Positions 27,640-36,400 of a stretch of DNA of 64,000 nucleotides are shown piece after piece (the stretch's first letter is position 1; each line of letters opens with the position of its first letter). The stretch is from Cryomorpha sp963836915 (lineage in GTDB: Bacteria; Bacteroidota; Bacteroidia; Flavobacteriales_D; Cryomorphaceae). The stretch spans positions 1,488,001-1,552,000 of the forward strand of contig CAWILH010000002.1 in assembly GCA_963836915.1 (NCBI GenBank), written 5' to 3'. The position numbers were made by a program, and so were the translations under genes. Below the pieces are notes generated by a model. The model was not told where the DNA came from, ran no database searches, and saw nothing but the letters and a program-made list of their open reading frames with translations.

Positions 27640-29463
27640 CTATGGTTCATATCGAAATTGGCCAGTAAGTGGAGCTGAGTAGGTAGAAATTTGATTTCCC
27701 GAGACAGGGTTCACTATTTCAACTTCTGCGAAAGCTGTAAAACTTCCTTCTATCAAAATATCAGCGGTATTATCGAAGGTATCAATGGTGTACTCCATAT
27801 CGTTCAATTCCGCAAAATATTGATCTCCATTTGGAGTGATAAACTCAACATAAGCTGAGATACACGATTCAGAATTGCCACCTGTTTCTGCATCTGAAAA
27901 GCCAAAATACATCAAGTTCGATTCTTCGCTCGGTTCTGATGCTGAAAAGATGAAGCATTCTATCGAGTCAACACTCACTGTTAAAACTGGATATGTAAAA
28001 GCGTACATCCCGTCATCTACGATGAGATACGTGGTGAGTTCAGCTGCATCGCAAAAAGTCAATTGCCCCATATCAAGCGCAGTCGAAACCGCTGTATTAA
28101 AGGGAAAACCATCAGTGGTAACCGACGTTGATGTTTCAATATCAATGATGGTTACCGATGCATCGCCAGTGGTTTGACATGGAACCCCAAATTCGAATGC
28201 CCCATTCTCATCGGTAAAGGCATAGCCGCCAGGCTCAAAAATATAATTAGAATTGACCAAAGTATTTTGGATAGGCACTCCATCACAGTCGACTACCTGA
28301 CCGCTCAACACTAAAATCTCTTGGCCGCCCGAAAGCAAAACATCTATGATCCCCAAGTCGGTATCAACGGAAAAAGGCCCTATTTCTTGAGAATATATAC
28401 TTACTGCATCGCATTGGACAGTTAATAGATTCATGGTGAGCACCTCGTTTAGCGGAACTGCCCCACCAAAACTTCCATCTGCTCCCACTTGGTCAAATGC
28501 CGAAGCGCCATTTTCTCGGATGATTTGGACGACATAGCCCGATCCAGGCTGCGCGCCGCTCACCTCAATAATTCCATTTAACTGGATAAAATCTGAAGGC
28601 ACATCACAGTTCCAAAACGTAAAATGGCTCACATCGGCTACGTAGCTCAATCCTTGCTGCACGGCAAGGCCTTCTTCGCGCCAAATCCCGCTGGCTTCAT
28701 CAAAGAACCAAAGGGAGATTTCGGCCGGTGCATGGCTCATCTGTTCGGCTTGCACCGGAAATTCTAAAGTCGCTTTCTTCCCTTCGGCAAGCACTACGGC
28801 ATTGCCAGAATTACTGAATAATTCAACCCCTATCATTCCATAAGTCGTAAGTGATGTTTGCGTGCCAGCGCTATCAACCGCAGCGAGCCCGCCAGGAAGG
28901 TATAGCGCGATCATCGGATCGGTAGGATCGAGATAGGCGTGGGCGACAAAAATTTCGCCTGTCACCGCGCTACCATCTTCCGTGGCAAATGCATCTGCCG
29001 GAAAGCTGATCGTTCCACCATCGGGGAGCGCCACCTGTCCTCCAGAAGCTGCTGATATCGAAGCAAATGTTTGCTCTACCAAGGCGATGTCTTCATAATT
29101 GACCGAAGATGTGCGGGGAATTAAATTTCGTTGTTGGGAAAAGAAGTTGGCACCGTTTACCTTGATCAAAGCAAAACGAGCGTCAACATTGGCATTATCT
29201 ATTTGGTAGAAACCTGCAGTTGATGTCTGTGTGCTTTTATTACCGATCGTAACCGTAGCAGCGGCTACCGGCTCACCGGTTCTGCTGGTCACGCGTCCGC
29301 GAAAATCTGCCTGCACATTTACACCTGAAAGCTGCGGATTGCTATAATTGACTATAGGATCGTCCTGGCCACCGGCTGCTCCAGCACTGCCGCCATTATC
29401 GTCATCCTGACAGGCGGTGAATAGCAAAATAAGGAAAATGGAGATCAAAGAGAGTTGTTTCAT
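27640..29463 (-). CDS. Lipoprotein with carboxypeptidase-regulatory-like domains
   Basis: A 607-residue protein with a lipobox (LILLFTACQDDD) and a low-complexity Gly/Asp linker. A carboxypeptidase-regulatory-like beta domain follows (about 50-125: FRGRVTSRTGEPVAAATVTIGN ... AGFYQID). The middle region (GGQVALPDGGTISFPADAFA, ISLWFFDEASGIWREEG) resembles ZU5-like modules seen in other Bacteroidota lipoproteins. A second carboxypeptidase-like repeat lies near 395-430 (LSGQVVDCDGVPIQNTLVN). A surface or periplasmic structural role is likely; no enzyme motif is seen. It stands alone. Confidence 0.7.
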   Translation of the reverse strand: MKQLSLISIFLILLFTACQDDDNGGSAGAAGGQDDPIVNYSNPQLSGVNVQADFRGRVTSRTGEPVAAATVTIGNKSTQTSTAGFYQIDNANVDARFALIKVNGANFFSQQRNLIPRTSSVNYEDIALVEQTFASISAASGGQVALPDGGTISFPADAFATEDGSAVTGEIFVAHAYLDPTDPMIALYLPGGLAAVDSAGTQTSLTTYGMIGVELFSNSGNAVVLAEGKKATLEFPVQAEQMSHAPAEISLWFFDEASGIWREEGLAVQQGLSYVADVSHFTFWNCDVPSDFIQLNGIIEVSGAQPGSGYVVQIIRENGASAFDQVGADGSFGGAVPLNEVLTMNLLTVQCDAVSIYSQEIGPFSVDTDLGIIDVLLSGGQEILVLSGQVVDCDGVPIQNTLVNSNYIFEPGGYAFTDENGAFEFGVPCQTTGDASVTIIDIETSTSVTTDGFPFNTAVSTALDMGQLTFCDAAELTTYLIVDDGMYAFTYPVLTVSVDSIECFIFSASEPSEESNLMYFGFSDAETGGNSESCISAYVEFITPNGDQYFAELNDMEYTIDTFDNTADILIEGSFTAFAEVEIVNPVSGNQISTYSAPLTGQFRYEP

Positions 29464-29735
29464 GATTGGTGTTTTTTTGAGAATTGACGACGGCGTTTTA
29501 AAAACGTTTGATCAAGAAAGTAAAAAATTTGAGTGAAGCGGCCATCCGAAAGATAGTGACTATTGATATCCTACTACATTACTTCGGGGCGACCCTGAAG
29601 CCTTGACGACAACATATATTCTGATGAACCCCAAATGAATGGTCTCTTTCACTCGAAGGCAGGGCAAGTAAATTCTAATACTTATGATAAGATTTGCTCG
29701 TGTCGTAACAACGACCTCGCTGAATTCAATCCACC

Positions 29736-31664
29736 TTAAAGTTTTTCAACCAAACCGTAAAGCAGTGGATTACCTGTTCTTATCGATATTCTAAAATTGT
29801 CAATACAGCATTCTTTCTGCCCCTTATTCCAGATGAAGGCTTTGAGAATGGGATTTTCATACTGTATGTCAATATCCGACAACTTTACGGACAGGTGAAA
29901 GCGCTGCCAGCTATTGCCGATAGAATCCAGCTGCAGCGTGGCTAGCTGACCGCAATCGGTAGCTCCCCAAAAAAGATTTTTACCATCTGAGTCGATGGAA
30001 GCAACGAGCAGAATCTCATTAAAATCGGTATCCGTTTTTACTTCTACCGAAATATCAATGAAATTATTCTGATTAGTCAAAACACTATCCAGTGAAATCG
30101 CTACGGTTGGGCCCCATTCTACGCTTCTTTTAATTCGATATATTAGATCATCATCGCCCGGAGTATTCCGCTCTATCATGCGCGCGTCGATCGATGTCCA
30201 CCCTTTCGGAATCTCGGAGTCAAACTTAAAGTAAACAATTTCCTGCCCAGTTCGCTCCCCCTTTGAAAACCGAGATGTACTGCCATCGGCATAATTTCGT
30301 TGCCATTCGATATTTGGAAAGTAGTCCTGAATGATCGGAATTATATTTGGATCAAAATCTGAAGTCCGCCCCAAAAATAATGCATCCTTCGTCTGGCTTT
30401 CCTTTTCCAGAAATAAAGCCAGTTGCCTTAGATGCTGAAACTCCGTTTTCATTTGAATAAAATCTTTATGGACAGAAAGCTTTTCGAGATAGTAATCGGT
30501 TATACGGTCATGCGAAGAGATGAGAAAGACTTCATTTGGAGATGCATATTTTTCAGCTTGATAATCGACTAAAATCTGCCGATAAATCGAAGTATAAAAT
30601 AATTCATAATGCTTTCGTCCGAAGATCAGAGTAAGCGAATTAACAGTAAGCACCAATAAGACTATGAGCAGATTTATTATGGCTTTTTGCTCCCTAAGCC
30701 AGCCGAAAAGAAAATAGAATAAAAACGGAAAACTAAAGATGAGAACCGAGTATTGAAGCACAGCATGCCCATAACGGGAATAATAAAAACCGATTAAAAA
30801 GGGTAGGATAAACCACGATAAGGACAAGCCAATATATTTGAAATTGGAAGATGATCGATGCAAATTAAGGATGGCAAATATTAAAATGGCAAGAGCGACG
30901 AAAACACCGAAAGTTGAAAAATTGAAAATATAATAAAGGTAATGCAGAAACCAGTCATTTGCAGGCTTTGCAAGCCAACTTTCGACCCCGCCTACTCCAA
31001 GCTGGTAGAAGAATATATTAAGATGTGGCAGGTAGAGCAAGAAAATAAAAACACCCGAAAAGATGTACTTCACTCTATATGTCCGTTTGATAAAAAACAA
31101 GCCACTCATACCGACCAACGCAGCAAAGAGCAAACTAAAATGGTGATTATAGGCGCAGAGCGCAGCCGATAGAACAAAGAAACTCCAGTTAAGCCAAAAG
31201 CGGTTTTCAGGATGGCGCATAAGCCTTGTCCAAAAGAATACCATGAGCAGCGAAAGAAAGATTCCGCTGCCATAAGGTCGAGCAATTTGGCTATAAATCA
31301 CTGCAAACTGGATACTGGCTAAATAAGCTGCGGAAATCAGTCCCGTAGACTCATTGAACCATTCTTTGCCGACACGATAAGTGAGGTATATGGCTCCGAG
31401 CCCCATCACCGCGAACGGGAGCTTTACCACCCACTCTTCCGATCCGAAAAGCGCTGTCCAGTAATAAAGAAATACGTGCACACCAGCCGGATGCCCATCT
31501 ATTTTTACTCCCTTGGCGATAAGCTCCGAAAAGCTGCCAAAACTTAAACGAAAGAGCGCGCTAAACTCATCGTGCGTAAAAGGAATCTCGAAAAAATTAT
31601 AGAAACGCAGCGCCGCTGCTGTTAACAAGATGATGACGAGAATGAGACGATTGGTCAGTTTCAT
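29736..31664 (-). CDS. GT39/ArnT-like membrane glycosyltransferase
   Basis: From the ATG at 31664 (642 residues) the protein starts with a first TM helix (LILVIILLTAAALRFYNF) and the loop EIPFTHDEFSALFRL, where the acidic D-E pair corresponds to the catalytic loop of dolichyl-/polyprenyl-phosphate sugar transferases. About ten further TM helices follow to residue ~340, then a soluble periplasmic C-terminal domain ending near EKL. The family moves sugars from a polyprenyl-phosphate donor to lipid or protein. The frame extends to 31781, but those extra residues are not membrane-like. Acceptor unknown. Confidence 0.8.
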   Translation of the reverse strand: MKLTNRLILVIILLTAAALRFYNFFEIPFTHDEFSALFRLSFGSFSELIAKGVKIDGHPAGVHVFLYYWTALFGSEEWVVKLPFAVMGLGAIYLTYRVGKEWFNESTGLISAAYLASIQFAVIYSQIARPYGSGIFLSLLMVFFWTRLMRHPENRFWLNWSFFVLSAALCAYNHHFSLLFAALVGMSGLFFIKRTYRVKYIFSGVFIFLLYLPHLNIFFYQLGVGGVESWLAKPANDWFLHYLYYIFNFSTFGVFVALAILIFAILNLHRSSSNFKYIGLSLSWFILPFLIGFYYSRYGHAVLQYSVLIFSFPFLFYFLFGWLREQKAIINLLIVLLVLTVNSLTLIFGRKHYELFYTSIYRQILVDYQAEKYASPNEVFLISSHDRITDYYLEKLSVHKDFIQMKTEFQHLRQLALFLEKESQTKDALFLGRTSDFDPNIIPIIQDYFPNIEWQRNYADGSTSRFSKGERTGQEIVYFKFDSEIPKGWTSIDARMIERNTPGDDDLIYRIKRSVEWGPTVAISLDSVLTNQNNFIDISVEVKTDTDFNEILLVASIDSDGKNLFWGATDCGQLATLQLDSIGNSWQRFHLSVKLSDIDIQYENPILKAFIWNKGQKECCIDNFRISIRTGNPLLYGLVEKL

Positions 31665-31814
31665 TCGATCTGCGCTTTCAAATGCTGTAGGATGTAAAAT
31701 TAAAGCACGAAGATATTCTATCTGATCAAATGGCTTTAGTTGGAAACTATAGTGCGCCAATAGTCCCCGAGATTCAATCAAGAAAACAACACAAAGAGCC
31801 GAAGGCCATTTACC

Positions 31815-33183
31815 TTACCTCCCCTCCCCATTAACCACCAACCGATGCGATGATGATCGGCCAGAGTCATCCGTACTACTTAAAATATAAACGCCCGAAT
31901 TCCAATTGCTGGTATCGATTTTGAACGTCGAACCTACGCTTCTGGCATTGTAAACTTCCTGCCCTACCAAATTATAAACCCGGATCGAACGCGCTTCAGC
32001 CTTACCGAAATCGATCGTGACCTGATCACTTGCAGGAACGGGAAAAATGCGGACAGTTTCAGGCTCATCGCCGTCGTCGATTGCAAGCGCAGTTTGATTT
32101 GAAACCCTGATATAATCCACTTCCATCGTAGCTGGAAACTGGGCGGTACCATCAGGATTCCCAGGCCAATTGCCGCCGACGGCTACGTTGAGAATAAAGA
32201 AAAATGGATTTTGAAATATGTCGGCAGTATTATTATTTGCTTCGAATGGAAAAAAATACATAGGCTGGTCATTTAAGGTGAACTTGATCCCTGTGGCGTC
32301 CCAAATCGCTCCATAAATATGCCATTCATTCAACTGCACAGGCGCGTGGCTACCTTGGTAATTATGGCCACCGTCATTCCAATGCATCGTAGAGTGGGTA
32401 AGCGGTTCATTGTTTACATGTTCCATAATATCGATCTCGCCGCATTGTGGCCAGCCCACAGATTCCCAATTGGCTCCCAGCATCCAAAACGCTGGCCACA
32501 CCCCTTGTCCCACGGGCTTTTTAATGCGCGCTTCAATTTTTCCATATTGAAACTCAACCTTGTTGTTCGTGATGATCCTTGATGAAGAATAATTGCCGTT
32601 TCCATCACTCAATGCGTTGATCTTAAGAGTGCCACTGCTCACTTCAATATTCGCTTCATGGCTCGTGTAATTCTGGAGTTCGTTATTGCCCCAGCCATTG
32701 TTTCCATATTCGTAGCTCCAGTTATCCGTGTCGAGTTCATCTCCATCAAATTCGTCCGACCAAGTAAGCACCCACTCGTCGGTATTGGGTTCGAGACAGT
32801 CGCCGCATAGACCCCAGCAGGTGGGCTCCAGCACGGCATCGCCCGAAATGGTGAGGCCGCGGTTTATAAATTGGACCGTCATACACGAGGCATCCCGATG
32901 TGGCATCGAGATTTTCTTGCGCTTCCCAATTGTCAAAGGTGAATTTATATTGGATCATTCCATTGGGAATGGTCACGGTGGCTTCCCAAATTCCGTCGCC
33001 ATCAGGATCGCTCATCGGGTTGCAGTTGCCGCACCAATTATTGAAAGTACCACTCACATAAGGCTGGTCGAAGCCTTCATAATTGGCCATGTTCAATTTA
33101 AAGGTTATTTCCGCCGCTTCCGCAAAAGCGAAGGAGAAAACAGAAAGAGTAATAAAAAGAGATTTGATATTAATATGTTTCAT
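31815..33183 (-). pseudogene. GH16 beta-glucanase (laminarinase-like) with N-terminal binding domain, one frameshift
   Basis: The gene starts at 33183 with a signal peptide (MKHINIKSLFITLSVFSFAFA) and a CBM20/48-like E-set domain (ITFKLNMANYEGFDQPYVSGTFNNWCG ... DGDGIWEATV). Near 32869-32876 the frame shifts by one base (probably CCAATTT for CCATTT) and continues as FINRGLTISGDAVLEPTCWGLCGDC, then the GH16 catalytic domain (WSDEFDG, active-site GEIDIMEH, WHIYGAIWD, FFILNVAVGGNWPG) and a T9SS sorting tail (RIFPVPASDQVTIDFG ... NWNSGVYILSS). GH16 enzymes with this active site cut beta-1,3 or mixed beta-glucans. The catalytic part is intact, so only the N-terminal junction is broken. Confidence 0.85.
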
Positions 33184-33423
33184 GTCTTCTATTTCAGTTA
33201 TTCTGCTCGAAAGGTTCTTTGATCAAGATGTTGTTTATTCGGTACCCTTTTTACAACGTCTGCTGCGGCCAATGGTTTCTGAGAGCCGGCTTTAAAGCTA
33301 CGCTTGCTTTTGGTATTGTAAATTTTTAGAGCTCTTTTTGAATATACCTTATAGGATAAACCATAATCCAATCAATATTCTGGATTTATACAATTCTAAA
33401 GGCCAAACCCGACATCGAAAAGA

Positions 33424-36400
33424 TTAATATAAAAACCGGATCACTTGCATTTCGTTGCCATTGCCCAACCTTAAAAGATAAATCCCACGTGCCAATTCTA
33501 GCTGAAGCTGTGCCCTCCCACCATCGTTCCTAAGCTGTTGGCTTAGAAGCAATTTTCCGCGGACATCAAAGACCTCGGCGGTCAATACAGCAGCTTTTGA
33601 TCGGTACACCACTTCCAGACCTTCATAGCCGCGGTAGGCGTTTATAAGCTGAAAGTCGCCATCACCGTAGATTTCTACCGCCCGAATGTCGCTGTGGGTG
33701 GTGGTACCATCAAAATCGGTCTGGCGAAGGCGGTAATAAGAAATGCCGGTGTAGGGAGCGTCATCGACAAAATCATAAGTCAACTCGCTCATCGAATTTC
33801 CGGCGCCAGCCAGCCTTCCCACTTCTTCAAAAACCTGAGCATCGATAGAGCGCTCCACCGTAAAAAAGTCATTATCGATTTCTGTAGAAGTCACCCAGTG
33901 GGTATGCACGGTTTGACCTACTGCTTTTGCCGCAAAGGAAACCAACTCGATAGGCAGCACATTCAGATTGCTGGACACATTCCCAAAAGTGAAAGGACTG
34001 AAAGAATCTACGACTCCTGATATCACAAACCCTTCATTATAAGGCGCCATGGTTGGAGCAAAGCCAGTTTGAAACTTATTCTCCCAAGAGCCATCCACAT
34101 CAGTAGGACCCGTTCCCGTCCATTTTACGACGGTGAGCGACGAAGCATCGCCTACCGATATACAGCTCGAATCATTGTAAAACAACTTGACCCGGGCATC
34201 GACGGATCCAAGATTTCGATTTACAATCCAATAATTACAGGTAGAAGCCGATTGGATACTTCCGTCTACCGGCGGCGGATTGCTTGGATTGGTAGTGCCC
34301 GGTATATAATTTTCATGAAAATAGCGCGCCGAAAAAATTGCCGTGGCATCTGTAGCATTGGGTATCAGCGCCACCGGTTGGTACACGTGTATGATCGAGT
34401 CTGAAATATTGCGATAGTCGCCTACAGGAAATTTAAACTCTAAACTATCGATAAATCCTTCTTTTCGCATGGGACCATTCACATATCCTTCATTGTTGCC
34501 GCCATCGGTGGTCGAGCCGTTGACCATAGTTAAGGATCCCTCGGCAATATGTATTACACCGTCTACGAAACTAAGGTCGCCGGAGATCAAAACCGGATCC
34601 ATCAAAACCAATCCAGAATCGCTGTTCTGCATCTCAAGATCGTAGAAAGTTTCTTCTCCCTGAGCATCCATTCTTTGGGTGCCGTTTCCGGCAAAGATCA
34701 CTTTAGAATTTGACTCTGTAAAGGCAGCTGTGCCCACCATATTATTCCAATTTCCCAAAAGGGTGATCGTTTCGGTATTACCGTCTAGGGCGCCGCTTCC
34801 GAGAATATTAAGATTTTCAAGTATTGTTATGTCTTCGTTCAGCGTTTTCGCGCCCATATTCTCAAAAGACAATCGGTAGAAGGTCTCACCATTATCGGTT
34901 GCGATGGTCTGTGGCACTGTGCCATTGAAAATCACTTCTTGATCGTTGTGGTTAAATGCACTTGTAGTTCCGCTGCGCGTCCAATTACCGCCAATATTGA
35001 ATGCGCCAGAACTGCCGGTCAAGGAAAAAGTTCCATCTGCGATGTTCAGATCATTGCGCAACGAACGCGGAGAGTTAAGAGTGAGATCGGTTGCATTTTC
35101 TAAGACTTCCACATTGTACGGAATCCCAGGAAGCCCAGATTCTATGGCGCCATTCCCCCAAGTTTTGTCTCCGGCATCCACTTGATAGTCGAAGCCATTG
35201 GCAAAACGAAGAATTGAATTAGCTCCATAAAAACAGGAATTATCAATGATGTATCCACCTGCCCTAACGGCTAGCACGCCTTTGATCAAAGTTGGATTGC
35301 CAGCGCCAAAGTCGGCACCACCATTGCCAATGCGGACTTCAACGTCTGAATCAAATATCAAACTATCCGCTCCATCATTCACGACTTGTTTTGTAAAATC
35401 GGCGGCATCCGTACCCCCCAATCCAATAATATCAAATCGGCTGCCTAGCGCTCCGTCTATCGTTCGATTGCCCGGCTGGCGAATGATAAGAGCTCCCGAA
35501 AAAGCTGGACTTGGAGCCAAGCCCCTTGCTAAAAGCACATATCCGTTAAGGTCAAGATCGGCGCCATCGAGAATTATATTTCTATTAAACGTGCGGTCGG
35601 CGACAAGGGCAATATCGGCTTCGATCAGCAGATCGCGGATTGCTGCATCAGTGTCGGCCCATTCTAGACCGGTAGTGAGCACTCCGGTATAGCGAAGGTC
35701 GTATTGAGCTGGCGTAACCACTGTGGGCGCAGCCGTGATGCTGGCGGTCGAAGACTCGCGCATCAGTTCGCTCCCACCTTCCATAGTGAGCACATTGCCG
35801 TTCAGGTCAAGCATCCCTGTACCAAGCCGAAGGCGGTTATCGATCAATAGACCGCCATTGATTTGCACACCGCCGGCGGTGTTTTCTATTCCGAGAAAAT
35901 CGAGGGTATCGAACCCTATTATATTTTGGGCGGCGGCTCCATTCATGACCACTTCGCGGTCGAGTTGCTCAAAAATCCCAATGGCATCATCGGCCACTTT
36001 GATGAAATCGCCTTTGATTTTAAGGTCGCCACCAAGCTGATCGGAAAGTGTGAGCCTTGCGATGGTCGTACCTTCGGCCAGCAGCAGATCGCCGCCTACC
36101 TGCAGTGGTTGCGTATCGGAGTTCATGTCAAGTGTGCCGATCCCACCGGCAGTGGTTCCGATTATCAGGTCATTTTGGATTCCGAGTTCGGCCGTGGTAT
36201 TATCGGTATTTAGGATCGTATTGTTTTGGATAATCACATTTCCGGGATAACCGGGATTGCCGATGGCTTCATTGCTCGTCCACTCCAACCCACGGCCGTA
36301 GGAGTTGGAGGTATTGTAAATTAATTGTGATGAGGCGTTGTAAGTAGGGCTAGTTGTTAAAACAGCTCCCATATTGTTGATAATGAGTTTTGCGCTAGAG

